Assembly (NCBI GenBank): GCA_030684815.1
Contig: JAUXXQ010000017.1
Location: 37,172-101,171, forward strand
Direction: 5' to 3'
Source: Methylobacter sp.
GTDB lineage: Bacteria; Pseudomonadota; Gammaproteobacteria; Methylococcales; Methylomonadaceae
Length of the DNA: 64,000 nucleotides
The translations under genes and the position numbers were made by a program. Positions 36,196 to 45,996 of this stretch are shown one piece after another; the first letter of the stretch is position 1, and every line of letters starts with the position of its first letter. Under the pieces are notes generated by a model. The model did not search any database, had not been told where the DNA came from, and saw nothing but the letters and a program-made list of their open reading frames with translations.

Positions 36196-37104
36196 TTATC
36201 GTGTGCTCATGCCCGATTCATCAGAAAATTTCCACACCCGGGTAATGACCAGCACGTCGAGCTCCTTTTGCAGTTCGGTAGGCAACGGCGCAAAAGGCGC
36301 ACTCATACGGACGATGCGTTTGGCCGCTTCATCCAATGCCGGATTGCCGGAAGACCGGTTAATGCGGATGCTGTAAATGCTGCCATCTGCTTTAATGCCG
36401 ACATCCATGGTTAAGGTGCCGGCAAAATCTTTTTTGGTCGCCACTTCCGGATAATTAAGGTTACCGGTGCGCTCCACTTTATCTTCCCAGTCTTTCATAT
36501 ATTGGGCGGCAACATATTTATGCGCGCTAACCGACTCGACAAATTTTATCTTGGTTTGCTCGGCACTGCGCGGGCTGAGCCTGATTTCCGTGCCCAATTG
36601 GGCAATTTGTTGCTGCAGCATCTCGGCGGACAATTTTGCGCGTTTTTCCGTATGCTGACCGGTATCCGGTTTGCTGGCGGTAACGACTTTCTTCTCCGCC
36701 TTTTGCTGGGTAATCAGTTTTTTCGCCACTTTAACATCGGCCTGTTCGGGCGCGATTTTTTTCACCTGTTTAATGGGCTGTGACACCGGTTTTTGCACTT
36801 GTTTTGGCGGTGACGGTGGTGGTGTCGGCGGCTTTGGTTTTGGCTTCGGTTTAGTGTCTTCCGCGCCTGCGGCGAGTTGGTTTTCCTGTGCCAAAGACTG
36901 GGCTTTTTCAGGTGCTTTTTCGGCTGGCGCAGTCACCAAAGTAACATCAATAGACCGGCTGATTTTTTCCGCTTGCGGCGCAGTGAAATAAATGCTCAAG
37001 ACGATAAAAACATGAATAATGGCCGCGATAAATAATGCAATCAATAATGAATCATTATTGGACAGCGGCGCAGGTGGCTTAAAGAGTGCCTGATGTGTGG
37101 TCAT
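36196..37104 (-). CDS. tonB: TonB-like energy transducer
   Basis: Inner-membrane-anchored protein that transmits proton-motive energy to outer-membrane receptors. It has 302 residues. A single membrane segment (about 20-41) is followed by a charged, Pro/Lys-rich periplasmic spacer containing KPKPKPPTPPPSPPK (about 85-100). The C-terminal TonB domain (about 215-300) has YPEVATKKDFAGTLTMDVGI and SSGNPALDEAAKRIV. No exbB/exbD is in the window. It overlaps gshB by 26 nt, the same place as the tonB paralogue in pseudomonad gshB-algH clusters. Confidence 0.93.
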   Translation of the reverse strand: MTTHQALFKPPAPLSNNDSLLIALFIAAIIHVFIVLSIYFTAPQAEKISRSIDVTLVTAPAEKAPEKAQSLAQENQLAAGAEDTKPKPKPKPPTPPPSPPKQVQKPVSQPIKQVKKIAPEQADVKVAKKLITQQKAEKKVVTASKPDTGQHTEKRAKLSAEMLQQQIAQLGTEIRLSPRSAEQTKIKFVESVSAHKYVAAQYMKDWEDKVERTGNLNYPEVATKKDFAGTLTMDVGIKADGSIYSIRINRSSGNPALDEAAKRIVRMSAPFAPLPTELQKELDVLVITRVWKFSDESGMSTR

Positions 37105-38098
37105 TTATCGCCATGGATTGTGTGTATACCGCAAACCTGCCGTGAACAGCTGCGGCAAGGGTCGTTTCAATATGATCCATCAATTGGCCGCAAATATTCA
37201 GGCCAAACTGGCGATCCAATTCCTGTACGCAAGTCGGGCTGGTGACATTAATTTCGGTCAGCGTATCGCCAATGACATCAATGCCGACAAAAACCAAGCC
37301 TTTTTCGCGCAATGTCGGCCCGACCTGTTCGGCAATCCAGCGGTCGCGGTCGGTTAATGGCCGCCCTTCGGCACGCCCGCCTGCGGCCAGATTACCCCGC
37401 GTTTCGCCTTGAGCGGGAATACGCGCCAGCGCATAGGGAATGACTTCGCCATTCACCAGCAAGATACGTTTATCGCCGTCGACAATTTGCGGCAGATATT
37501 TTTGCGCCATCACATAGCGGCTGTTGTACTCGGTCATGGTTTCCAAAATCACGCTGAGATTGGGGTCACCTTGGCGCAAATGAAAAATGGAGGTGCCGCC
37601 CATGCCGTCCAGCGGTTTTAAAATGATTTCGCCTTGTTCCTGCAAGAAACTCCTGATGCGTTCGGGTTCCCGCGCCACCAGCGTTTCCGCGCAGCACTGC
37701 GGGAACCAGGCGGTAAACAGCTTCTCGTTGGCATCACGCAACGACTGCGGCTTGTTGACCACATAAACGCCCATGCTTTCGGCGCGTTCCAGCAAATAGG
37801 TCGCGTAAATATATTCCTGATCGAACGGCGGATCCTTGCGCATCATGATCACATCCAGCTCGTCCAGGGCAATATCCTGTTCGGCGGTAAATTCATGCCA
37901 GTTAAGTTCATTGCGCTGAACCTTGATAATCCGTGTCCTGGCATAAGCCCGGCCATTTCGCAGGAACAAATCATTGAGCTCCATATAATGCAGCTCCCAG
38001 CCTCGGGCTTGTGCCTCAAGTAACATGGCAAAACTGGTGTCTTTTTTGATGTTGATATGGCCGATGGAGTCCATCACCATGCCGAGCTTAATGGGCAT
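37079..38098 (-). CDS. gshB: Glutathione synthetase
   Basis: ATP-grasp ligase joining gamma-glutamylcysteine and glycine. It has 339 residues from ATG 38098; the ten extra codons upstream do not match the family, while MPIKLGMVMDSI is the usual N-terminus. Motifs are MMRKDPPFDQEYIYATYLLE (about 85-104), ILKPLDGMGGTSIF and FVGIDVIGDTLTEINVTSPT with metal-binding E/N residues. It is the first gene of the gshB-tonB-yqgE-ruvX-pyrR-pyrB-pyrC' run. Confidence 0.96.
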   Translation of the reverse strand: MPIKLGMVMDSIGHINIKKDTSFAMLLEAQARGWELHYMELNDLFLRNGRAYARTRIIKVQRNELNWHEFTAEQDIALDELDVIMMRKDPPFDQEYIYATYLLERAESMGVYVVNKPQSLRDANEKLFTAWFPQCCAETLVAREPERIRSFLQEQGEIILKPLDGMGGTSIFHLRQGDPNLSVILETMTEYNSRYVMAQKYLPQIVDGDKRILLVNGEVIPYALARIPAQGETRGNLAAGGRAEGRPLTDRDRWIAEQVGPTLREKGLVFVGIDVIGDTLTEINVTSPTCVQELDRQFGLNICGQLMDHIETTLAAAVHGRFAVYTQSMAINDHTSGTL

Positions 38099-38193
38099 TA
38101 TTTTTCCTAATAAATTGTTTGAACACAAGGCTAAAAATGCGCCTTTTGCCTTTTACCTTACGCCTTGCATCTTATCCATTTTATAGATTGTTA

Positions 38194-38222
38194 TTTACCT
38201 TGAAAAGAATTTTTGGTATAAA
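38194..38222 (+). promoter_or_regulatory. Sigma70 promoter of rpmB-rpmG
   Basis: TTTACC (38194-38199), 17 nt, then TATAAA (38217-38222). The start would be near 38229, about 37 nt before the rpmB ATG. It is well placed for the ribosomal-protein pair. Confidence 0.55.
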
Positions 38223-38265
38223 GCTCGGCTAACTTTTGAATTTAGGCACGCATTAGGGGTTAATC

Positions 38266-38502
38266 ATGTCCAGAGTATGTCAAGTAACAGGCAAACGCCC
38301 AGTTACAGGTAACAACGTTTCACACGCTAACAATAGAACTAAAAGGCGCTTTTGTCCGAATCTGCAACATCACAGATTCTGGGTAGAAAGCGAAAACCGC
38401 TGGGTCCGCCTCAGAGTTTCCACCAAAGCCATGCGTATCATTGATAAAAATGGTATCGATGCTGTTCTTGCCGACCTGCGTAAAGCCGGTCAGGTCGCTT
38501 AA
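38266..38502 (+). CDS. rpmB: Ribosomal protein bL28
   Basis: 78 residues, the full family length. [20 protein letters not shown] at the N-terminus and [13 protein letters not shown] are diagnostic. It has lost the zinc-type CxxC pairs, so it is the zinc-independent form. It is followed 12 nt later by rpmG, the usual pair. Confidence 0.98.
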   Translation: MSRVCQVTGKRPVTGNNVSHANNRTKRRFCPNLQHHRFWVESENRWVRLRVSTKAMRIIDKNGIDAVLADLRKAGQVA

Positions 38503-38514
38503 GAGGATATAAAA

Positions 38515-38670
38515 ATGCGCGATAAAATTAAACTGATTTCAACTGAAGGCACTGGGCACTTTTATACCACCACTAAAAACAAACGGACGATGCCCGAAAA
38601 AATGGAGATCAAAAAATTTGATCCTGTTGTCCGTAAGCATGTGATTTATAAAGAAGCTAAAATCAAATAA
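38515..38670 (+). CDS. rpmG: Ribosomal protein bL33
   Basis: 51 residues translated by hand from ATG 38515 to TAA 38670: it opens [20 protein letters not shown] and continues [17 protein letters not shown]. This is the zinc-independent L33 form, with no CxxC motifs, matching the zinc-independent L28 upstream. GAGG sits 11 nt before the ATG. Confidence 0.97.
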   Translation: MRDKIKLISTEGTGHFYTTTKNKRTMPEKMEIKKFDPVVRKHVIYKEAKIK

Positions 38671-38686
38671 TCATTTGATTTATGCG

Positions 38687-38715
38687 CCGGCTTGGATTCA
38701 ATGAATACAAGCCGG
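38687..38715 (+). terminator. Hairpin after rpmG
   Basis: CCGGCTTG (38687-38694) pairs with CAAGCCGG (38708-38715), an 8-bp stem with a 13-nt loop. It lies between the convergent rpmG and the cNMP-rhodanese gene. The T-tract is poor, so termination is plausible but not certain. Confidence 0.45.
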
Positions 38716-38749
38716 ATATAGCTTTCCCGCTTCACCAGTCCCACCGCTG

Positions 38750-40132
38750 TTACCCGCCTTTTAATTTATCCAGAACCTGGGTCAATTTTTCCATCTGCTT
38801 ATGCAGTATCCGGCACTGCTTTTCAGCGTGTTGCTTGTCGAATTCCAGTTTCATACATTTTTCATTAAGCTGCTGATTGGCGTTTTTAAGGGCTTCATTT
38901 TCCAGCTTAAGCGCCTTGATTTGTTCGTCCGCCAGGCCGGATGAAGCGCTGTCCGACGCAGGTATATGCTGCACCACCGGCATCGCATGATGATCCGGCA
39001 GCTGTATCTGTTCGATATCCAGATCGGCGTTGTTAGCAGGCGCACTAATAACGTCAGAGGCATAGGCGATAACCGGCTTAGGCGCCAGACTGTCCATCCC
39101 GCCCCGTAAAATCATGGCCTCGATTTTATTCCTGAGCAATAAAAATGCCGCCGCCTCGCTGACCTTACCATCCTGGCACACCACAACAACCGGCTTGTCA
39201 TGGCTTAACGTTTTAAGCTGCATCCTTAAAGAGAAAAAAGGCGCGCTAATACTGCCGTCAATATGATGCTGGTCATAATCGTCCGGCGAACGGACATCGA
39301 GCAGCACCGCGCCTTGTTGAACGGCTTGCTGCATTTGGGCAAAATCGATAAACTTTAACGATGGCTCTTTTATTAAGGTGACAAACTGCTGCTTGTCCAG
39401 CCGCAACAAGGTAATGTCAGTCAGCGCGGTAATAGTGACGTTCCTGGGCGCGCCGGACAGCAATGAATCCTCGCCAAAAGTGTCGCCATTGCCCAACTGG
39501 GCCAACTTAATTTCCTTGGCATTGGGTGATGGCTTACGCGTTAACAGGCATTGCCCTTTTTTAATCAGGTAATAATAATCACCGATACCGCCCTGCTCGA
39601 GTATAGTCTCGCCTTTGTTAAAATCGATGGATTCCAAACCCGTCAATATTTTTTGCAGATTGGCGGGCGGGAGACGTTGAAAAATAGGCGACCGCAATAA
39701 CGCCGTCATCCAGTCATCCGGATCGTTTTCAGCCTCGTCAATGACCATGTAACTGTTGTCCTCTTTATCAGCCTTATAAGCAAGGGGTGGGAGATTTTTA
39801 ATAATATCGGCATCCAAGCGAAAAAAACGAACCGTTCCATTCGCTACAGCATCGATTTTTCTTGGGATTTGGTGCGCCAACGCAAATTTGGCCGAATCGC
39901 TGTTCGCGGCAATCACTTCAACCACCATTCCGGCGGCCTGAAGCGTAACCTCTCCGCTGATCAGGTATACCAGCTGGGGCTCTGTATCACCCCTTTTAAA
40001 TAAAAGATCATCCTGTATCTCTTCGACGGTGATTTCCGCGCACAACGCATCAAACTGAGCTCCCGGTATTGTCGCAAGCGGGATTAGTTTATGAATAATC
40101 GGTCTATCTTCAGAATCGACAGCTACAGCCAT
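38750..40132 (-). CDS. cNMP-binding / rhodanese multidomain protein with coiled-coil tail
   Basis: 460 residues, cytoplasmic. Two cyclic-nucleotide-binding folds come first (about 10-115, degenerate, and 145-260). The second retains a phosphate-cassette-like FGEDSLLSGAPRN with Glu and Arg in the ligand positions. A rhodanese domain follows (about 265-360), with AVLLDVRSPDDYDQHHIDGS and an active-site-type loop VVVCQDGKVSEA containing a cysteine. The last 60 residues form a Lys/Glu/Leu coiled coil. There is no DNA-binding or output enzyme domain, so a signalling or scaffold role is guessed. It is conserved in some methanotroph and sulfur-oxidiser lineages by my recollection only. Confidence 0.8.
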   Translation of the reverse strand: MAVAVDSEDRPIIHKLIPLATIPGAQFDALCAEITVEEIQDDLLFKRGDTEPQLVYLISGEVTLQAAGMVVEVIAANSDSAKFALAHQIPRKIDAVANGTVRFFRLDADIIKNLPPLAYKADKEDNSYMVIDEAENDPDDWMTALLRSPIFQRLPPANLQKILTGLESIDFNKGETILEQGGIGDYYYLIKKGQCLLTRKPSPNAKEIKLAQLGNGDTFGEDSLLSGAPRNVTITALTDITLLRLDKQQFVTLIKEPSLKFIDFAQMQQAVQQGAVLLDVRSPDDYDQHHIDGSISAPFFSLRMQLKTLSHDKPVVVVCQDGKVSEAAAFLLLRNKIEAMILRGGMDSLAPKPVIAYASDVISAPANNADLDIEQIQLPDHHAMPVVQHIPASDSASSGLADEQIKALKLENEALKNANQQLNEKCMKLEFDKQHAEKQCRILHKQMEKLTQVLDKLKGG

Positions 40133-40241
40133 TCGGATATTCTAAGCAAGATGGCAAGGAAATGACAGCGTTGGGCATTTAAAATAATCTACTTTAGCAC
40201 ACCTTGTATTAAACGTTTTCACTCATATATTAGGTATCAAC

Positions 40242-41630
40242 ATGTTTAACAAACTGCGGAAAACCATGATGAAAACTAAATTACGCCAACAACTTTTATC
40301 GAGCACTTTTTTATCCGTTTATTTTGCGTTCGCCCCGATTGCCCAAGCCGCATTGCCGTCTTATATTGAAGGCCAGCCTTTACCCACGCTGGCGCCGATG
40401 CTTGAGCGCAGTATGCCGGCGGTGGTCAATATTTCCACCTCAACCAACATCCAGCTTAGCGAAAACCCGTTAATGCAGGATCCATTTTTCCGGCACTTTT
40501 TCAACGTACCCAACCAGCCGCGCCAACAACAACGGAACAGCTTAGGTTCTGGCGTCATTATCGACAGCAGCCAAGGCTTTGTACTGACTAATAATCATGT
40601 CATCGACAAGGCCGATAAAATCCTGGTGACCTTAACCGATGGCCGCCAGCTCAATGCCAAATTAGTCGGCACCGATCCTGAGTCGGATGTCGCCATCATC
40701 CAAATCCCCGCCGAAAACCTGACCATGCTGCCGATTGCCGATTCCAGCCAGCTGCGCGTTGGCGATTTCGTCGTCGCTATCGGCAATCCGTTCGGCTTGG
40801 GGCAAACGGTGACTTCCGGCATCGTCAGCGCTTTAGGCCGTTCAGGTCTTGGCATAGAAGGTTACGAAGATTTTATCCAGACTGACGCGTCGATCAATCC
40901 CGGCAATTCCGGCGGTGCCTTGGTCAATCTGCGCGGCGAATTTATCGGCATGAACACCGCCATTCTCGCGCCCAGCGGCGGCAATGTCGGTATCGGCTTT
41001 GCGATTCCGTCCAATATGGTGATGACCATCAAGGAATCGCTGGTCAAGCACGGCGAAGTTCGGCGCGGCTTGCTCGGTGTGACCACGCAGGATTTGACCC
41101 CCGAACTGGTCAAGGCGTTTAACCTGCAAAACAAACATGGCGCGGCGATCAGCCGCATTGAAAGCAACTCGCCCGCCGCCAAAGCAGGATTGGAGCCCGG
41201 CGATATTATTGTCGCCGCCAATAATCGCCCAATCAAAAACAGCCATGACATTCGTAATATCGTCGGCCTGATGCAGATTGGCGACAACGTGGAACTGGAA
41301 TATTACCGGGGCAATGAGAAAAAACGGGTAACGGCAACCATTGGCAAACAGGAAATGCCGCAATTGGTTGGTAATAAACTGCATCCGACCTTGCAAGGCA
41401 CGGTGTTAAGCACACCGCTGAAAAACCAGATTGAAGGCGTGTTAATTGAAAAAATCGACACCACCTCCAGCGCTTGGCGCATTGGCTTACGACCCGGCGA
41501 CGTCATCGTGTCGGCCAACCGCTACCGTGTGCGCACACTCGAAGAATTAAAACAGGTCGTTGACCCGAACGGCCCCTTGCTGATTAACATACAGCGCGGA
41601 CAGGAAGGCTTCTTTGTTGTGTTAAAGTAA
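40242..41630 (+). CDS. Do-family periplasmic serine protease (DegP/DegQ/MucD type)
   Basis: Periplasmic quality-control protease/chaperone of 462 residues with a signal peptide (cleavage near PIAQA-ALPS, residue 36). The trypsin-like domain shows the triad: H in LTNNHVID, D in TDPESDVAI, S in NPGNSGGALVN. Two PDZ domains follow (about 260-350 with RRGLLGVTTQDL, and 370-460 with SSAWRIGLRPGDVI). The long FFRHFFNVPNQPRQQQR insertion near residue 85 is the LA loop. Three start codons lie within 30 nt; ATG 40242 is taken. No adjacent mucA/mucB-type regulators are present. Confidence 0.94.
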   Translation: MFNKLRKTMMKTKLRQQLLSSTFLSVYFAFAPIAQAALPSYIEGQPLPTLAPMLERSMPAVVNISTSTNIQLSENPLMQDPFFRHFFNVPNQPRQQQRNSLGSGVIIDSSQGFVLTNNHVIDKADKILVTLTDGRQLNAKLVGTDPESDVAIIQIPAENLTMLPIADSSQLRVGDFVVAIGNPFGLGQTVTSGIVSALGRSGLGIEGYEDFIQTDASINPGNSGGALVNLRGEFIGMNTAILAPSGGNVGIGFAIPSNMVMTIKESLVKHGEVRRGLLGVTTQDLTPELVKAFNLQNKHGAAISRIESNSPAAKAGLEPGDIIVAANNRPIKNSHDIRNIVGLMQIGDNVELEYYRGNEKKRVTATIGKQEMPQLVGNKLHPTLQGTVLSTPLKNQIEGVLIEKIDTTSSAWRIGLRPGDVIVSANRYRVRTLEELKQVVDPNGPLLINIQRGQEGFFVVLK

Positions 41631-41700
41631 GGCCGATTTCTAGTCGCAACGTAGGCGTCGCTACTAGAGCAATAATTATCAAATAAGCTAAAAATTAAAC

Positions 41701-42222
41701 ATGAGCACAGACAGACAATTCATCCCCTTAACCATTGCCATTCTGGTCGTGTCCGACAGTCGCACCGAGGCCGACGATGTATCCGGCAACACGCTGACGG
41801 AACGCGCCAGCGCTGCCGGGCATCGTATTATCGAAAAGAAAATAGTGCCTGACGACATTTATCACATCAGGGCAGCGGTTTCCAACTGGATTGCCGACGC
41901 CGAGGTCAATGTCATCATCAGCACCGGCGGCACTGGCGTCACTGGCCGGGATGGTACGCCCGAAGCCGTTGCGCCCTTGCTCGACAAAACCTTGGACGGT
42001 TTTGGCGAAGTGTTCAGGATGCTGTCTTATCAAGATATAAAAACCTCAACCATACAGTCCCGGGCGATTGCCGGTGTCGCCAATGCGACTTATATTTTCT
42101 GCCTGCCCGGTTCTTCGGGCGCCTGCCGCACCGCTTGGGATGCGTTAATCAAAGACCAGCTCGACCACCGCACCCGCCCCTGCAATTTGGTGCAATTGAT
42201 GCCAAGGCTTCTGGAAAAATAA
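41701..42222 (+). CDS. moaB: Molybdenum cofactor biosynthesis protein MoaB
   Basis: 173 residues, cytoplasmic. The molybdopterin-binding fold has [16 protein letters not shown] (about 18-33), [18 protein letters not shown] (about 71-88) and the C-terminal [13 protein letters not shown]. MoaB-type proteins adenylate molybdopterin in organisms lacking MogA; in E. coli it is dispensable. No other moa gene is adjacent. Its stop shares one base with the next start. Confidence 0.94.
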   Translation: MSTDRQFIPLTIAILVVSDSRTEADDVSGNTLTERASAAGHRIIEKKIVPDDIYHIRAAVSNWIADAEVNVIISTGGTGVTGRDGTPEAVAPLLDKTLDGFGEVFRMLSYQDIKTSTIQSRAIAGVANATYIFCLPGSSGACRTAWDALIKDQLDHRTRPCNLVQLMPRLLEK

Positions 42223-42614
42223 TGCCTTTTTTATTGCTCGGCGCGTTAAGCGCCTTAGTCGGCGTCGCCATGGGCGCATTCGGCGCTCATGGTTTAAAAG
42301 CCATCCTCAGCCCGGAGCTATTGACAATCTACCAAACCGGGGCAACTTATCAGATGTACCACGCGCTCGGATTAATCGCTATCGCCCTGTTTCATCGGCA
42401 AGCGCCCGACTCCAAATTATTGCATTGGGCCGGCTGGCTGATGTTTATCGGCATCCTGCTATTTTCCGGCAGCTTGTATTTACTGGCACTGCTGAATTTA
42501 AAATGGCTGGGCATGATCACCCCGCTTGGCGGCGTCTGTTTTATCACCGCCTGGTTATTGCTTTCTATTTTCGCAGCCAAACATCACACGATTTTGGCTC
42601 ATCACCACAGGTAA
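42222..42614 (+). CDS. DUF423 family membrane protein
   Basis: 130 residues from ATG 42222, which overlaps the last base of the moaB stop. Four hydrophobic segments are evident. The family signature MGAFGAHGLKAIL (about 17-29) and the QTGATYQMYHALGL stretch (about 40-53) identify it as DUF423 (YgdD type). Function is unknown. It is followed 5 nt later by pepN, so all of moaB-DUF423-pepN-folM are probably one transcript. Confidence 0.9.
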   Translation: MPFLLLGALSALVGVAMGAFGAHGLKAILSPELLTIYQTGATYQMYHALGLIAIALFHRQAPDSKLLHWAGWLMFIGILLFSGSLYLLALLNLKWLGMITPLGGVCFITAWLLLSIFAAKHHTILAHHHR

Positions 42615-42619
42615 CACTC

Positions 42620-45271
42620 ATGCGCGACGCAAACCCACAAACCATTTATCTGAAAGACTACACCGTCCCCGACTATCTGATTCACAGTGTCGCGTTAAAT
42701 TTCAGCCTTGATGACGAAAACACGCTGGTCAGTTCGCGGCTCACACTCAGCCGCAATCCTGCAAGCCAGTCTAAAGACAGCGCGTTGATCTTATCAGGCG
42801 AAAACCTGAAATTGATCCGCATTGCTCTTGATGATGGCGATGATTTAAGCCAAGACCATTACCTGCAAACTCAAGATACGCTGGTTATTCATCAGGTTCC
42901 GCAGCAGCAACGTTTTGTGCTGACCATAGAAAACGCGATTAACCCGAAAGCCAACACCGCACTGGAAGGCCTGTATCTGTCCAACGGCATGTTATGCACC
43001 CAGTGCGAGGCCGAAGGTTTCCGCAAAATCACCTATTTCCTCGACCGCCCCGACGTGATGACACTGTTCACCACCACGCTGACCGGCGACAAAGACCGCT
43101 ACCCGGTCTTGCTATCCAACGGCAACAAAATCGCCCAAGGCGAGCTGCCGGATAACCGCCATTGGATAACGTGGGAAGACCCGTTCCATAAGCCGTGTTA
43201 TTTGTTCGCGCTAGTCGCGGGACAACTTGAGCGTATAGAGGACAACTTCACCACGCAATCCGGCCGTACCATCGACCTGCAAATCTTTGTCGAAAAACAC
43301 GACATCGACAAATGCAGCCATGCCATGCAGTCGCTGAAAAATGCAATGCTATGGGACGAACGGGTATACGGCCGCGAATACGACCTGGATTTGTACATGA
43401 TTGTCGCGGTGAGCCATTTCAATATGGGCGCGATGGAAAACAAGGGGCTCAATGTGTTCAACACCAAGTTTGTGCTGGCGCGCCCCGATACCGCGACCGA
43501 TTCGGATTATGAGCATATCGAAGGCGTCATCGCCCATGAATATTTCCACAACTGGACTGGCAACCGCATCACCTGCCGTGACTGGTTCCAGCTCAGCTTG
43601 AAAGAAGGCTTCACCGTATTCCGCGACCAGGAATTTACCGGCGATCGCACATCCAAAGCGGTTAAACGCATCGAAGACGTAATCGCGCTGCGCACCCGCC
43701 AGTTTGCCGAAGACGCAGGCCCACTGGCGCATCCGATACGCCCCGATGCCTACATCGAAATCAACAATTTTTACACCCTGACCGTGTACGAAAAAGGCGC
43801 GGAAGTGGTGCGCATGATTCACACGCTGCTCGGCGCCGACGGTTTCCGCAAAGGCAGCGATTTGTATTTTGAACGCCACGACGGCCAGGCGGTGACTTGC
43901 GATGATTTCGTTAGCGCAATGGAAGCCGCCAACGGCGTTGATTTGACGCAATTTCGCCGCTGGTACGCGCAGGCCGGAACGCCGATACTCACAGTGAAAC
44001 AACATTATGACGCCGCCGCACAAACGCTGACTTTGAATCTAAGCCAAAGCTGTCCGCCAACACCGGGACAAGCCGTTAAAGAACCGCTGCATATTCCGGT
44101 CACCGTGGGTTTACTTAATAAAGACGGCTCTGCCCGGCCTTGCAATGCTCAGGGCGACCATCAAGTCATACTGCAACTGACCGAAGCCGAACAAGCCTTT
44201 ACTTTTAGCGGTTTAGCTGAACAGCCGGCGCTTTCTATTTTAAGAGGTTTTTCCGCGCCGGTTAAACTGGAAATGGAGCGCAGCCTGGATGAATTGGCGT
44301 TTTTATTAAGCCACGACAGCGATACCTTTAACCGCTGGGAAGCCGGACAGCAACTGGCCGGACAGGTTATTGCCGAACTCATTGCCGATGTGCAAAACGG
44401 TCGGGAATTACAGCTCAACCCGATTATGATCCATGCCTTTAAACAGGTGCTGGAACAAGCGTGGGCCGACTTGTCGTATTTTTCGCTGCTGTTAACGCTG
44501 CCCTCGGAAACGTATCTGGCCGAACAAATGCCGGTGGTCGATGTCGACGCCATCCATGCCGCCCGCGAATTTGTCGTCCAAACATTAGCCGAACAGCTGC
44601 AAAGCCAGTTCCAGCGCTTATACCGCGAGCATCATAAAGATGAATCCGGGCACTTCGATGCCGGTGCAATCGGGCGCAGACGCATCAAAAACACCTGCCT
44701 GAGTTATCTGGGCAAACTGGGAAACAAAGACCTTCAGCAACTGGCGCAGCAGCAATTTAACAACGCTAAAAACATGACCGACCAAATGACGGCGCTGGCG
44801 GTTATCGTCAACAACCCGCATCCGGCCAAGCAACATTGTCTAGACAGCTTTTACCGGCAGTGGCGCGACGAAGCCCTGGTCATCGACAAATGGTTTGCGC
44901 TGCAAGCGGCCAACAGTCTGCCCGACACTTTTGCCACCGTGCAGGCGTTGATGCAGCATCCGGCATTCGACTTGAAAAATCCAAATCGGGTCAGGTCGTT
45001 AATCGGCGCCTTCAGCCAAGCCAACCCGCTGCATTTTCATGCCGCCAACGGCCAGGGTTATCGCTTCCTCGCCGACCAAATTATCGCGCTGAACACCTTG
45101 AACCCGCAGATTGCCTCGCGCATGGTGGGCGCCTTAACCTCATGGCGCCGTTATGATGAAGGTCGGCAAGCGCTGATCAAGGCGCAACTGGAGCGGATTA
45201 TCAACACCGAAGCGATTTCCAAGGATGTTTACGAAGTGGCGAGCAAAAGTCTGGCCAATCCCACGCAATGA
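42620..45271 (+). CDS. pepN: Aminopeptidase N (M1 metallopeptidase)
   Basis: Broad-specificity zinc aminopeptidase, cytoplasmic, 883 residues from ATG 42620; the open frame extends further upstream but there only overlaps the DUF423 gene. The substrate-recognition motif FNMGAMENKG (about 272-281) and the zinc motif VIAHEYFHNW (HExxH, about 305-314) are intact. The distal glutamate lies in LKEGFTVFRDQEF, as in E. coli PepN. The C-terminal alpha-helical domain (DUF3458-type) fills the second half. It overlaps the following gene by 4 nt. Confidence 0.97.
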   Translation: MRDANPQTIYLKDYTVPDYLIHSVALNFSLDDENTLVSSRLTLSRNPASQSKDSALILSGENLKLIRIALDDGDDLSQDHYLQTQDTLVIHQVPQQQRFVLTIENAINPKANTALEGLYLSNGMLCTQCEAEGFRKITYFLDRPDVMTLFTTTLTGDKDRYPVLLSNGNKIAQGELPDNRHWITWEDPFHKPCYLFALVAGQLERIEDNFTTQSGRTIDLQIFVEKHDIDKCSHAMQSLKNAMLWDERVYGREYDLDLYMIVAVSHFNMGAMENKGLNVFNTKFVLARPDTATDSDYEHIEGVIAHEYFHNWTGNRITCRDWFQLSLKEGFTVFRDQEFTGDRTSKAVKRIEDVIALRTRQFAEDAGPLAHPIRPDAYIEINNFYTLTVYEKGAEVVRMIHTLLGADGFRKGSDLYFERHDGQAVTCDDFVSAMEAANGVDLTQFRRWYAQAGTPILTVKQHYDAAAQTLTLNLSQSCPPTPGQAVKEPLHIPVTVGLLNKDGSARPCNAQGDHQVILQLTEAEQAFTFSGLAEQPALSILRGFSAPVKLEMERSLDELAFLLSHDSDTFNRWEAGQQLAGQVIAELIADVQNGRELQLNPIMIHAFKQVLEQAWADLSYFSLLLTLPSETYLAEQMPVVDVDAIHAAREFVVQTLAEQLQSQFQRLYREHHKDESGHFDAGAIGRRRIKNTCLSYLGKLGNKDLQQLAQQQFNNAKNMTDQMTALAVIVNNPHPAKQHCLDSFYRQWRDEALVIDKWFALQAANSLPDTFATVQALMQHPAFDLKNPNRVRSLIGAFSQANPLHFHAANGQGYRFLADQIIALNTLNPQIASRMVGALTSWRRYDEGRQALIKAQLERIINTEAISKDVYEVASKSLANPTQ

Positions 45272-45996
45272 AAAACGTACTGATTACCGGCGCCGCCAAA
45301 CGCATCGGCGCGGCCTGTACACGGCGCTTGCATGGTGCGGGCTGCAACGTGTTTTTGCATTACCGCTCGTCGGCGAGAGATGCACAACAGCTTTGCGCCG
45401 AGTTGAATCAAGCGCGACCCGATTCGGCCAAAATCATGCAGGCCGATTTGCTGAACATGGCTGAATTAAAGGCGCTTGCCGAAACCGCCAAGTTGGCGTG
45501 GGGCGGCATTGATGTGCTGATCAATAATGCCTCGTCCTTTTATCCGACAGCGATGGCGGAAGTGACTGAAACGCAATGGGATGAATTAGTCGGCAGCAAC
45601 CTGAAAGCGCCGTTTTTTCTGTCTAAAGCCTTGGCTCACAGCTTGGCCGACAATAACGGCTGCATTGTCAACATTGTCGACATCCATGCCGAACGCGGTT
45701 TAAGCGGCTATCCCGTGTACAGCATTGCCAAAGCCGGACTGGCCGCGATGACCAAAATTCTAGCCAAGGAACTCGGCCCCAAAGTCCGGGTCAACGGCGT
45801 AGCGCCGGGCGCGATCATCTGGCCGGACAATGATTTATCCGATGCCGCCAAAACGGAGATATTGCAACGGGTGGCGTTAAAGCGTAGCGGCGAGCCGGAT
45901 GACATTGCCAAAGCGGTACTGTTTTTGGTTAACGATGCCAATTACATCACCGGCCAGATACTCAGCGTCGATGGCGGGCGCACCTTATTCTGCTGA
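45268..45996 (+). CDS. Pteridine reductase (SDR family, FolM-like)
   Basis: Short-chain dehydrogenase of 242 residues that probably reduces dihydromonapterin or dihydrofolate. The cofactor motif is TGAAKRIGAACTRRLH (about 7-22) followed by HYRSSARDA, an Arg/Ser-rich NADP-type loop. The catalytic Tyr/Lys are in YPVYSIAKAGL, and NNASSF takes the place of NNAG. The neighbours folK and folB on the opposite strand support a pterin role. It overlaps folK tail-to-tail by 12 nt. Confidence 0.88.
   Translation: MKNVLITGAAKRIGAACTRRLHGAGCNVFLHYRSSARDAQQLCAELNQARPDSAKIMQADLLNMAELKALAETAKLAWGGIDVLINNASSFYPTAMAEVTETQWDELVGSNLKAPFFLSKALAHSLADNNGCIVNIVDIHAERGLSGYPVYSIAKAGLAAMTKILAKELGPKVRVNGVAPGAIIWPDNDLSDAAKTEILQRVALKRSGEPDDIAKAVLFLVNDANYITGQILSVDGGRTLFC

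Noticed and set aside
42425..42619. N-terminal extension of the pepN frame
   Set aside because: The extra 65 codons overlap the DUF423 gene and do not match aminopeptidase N; ATG 42620 gives the family N-terminus.
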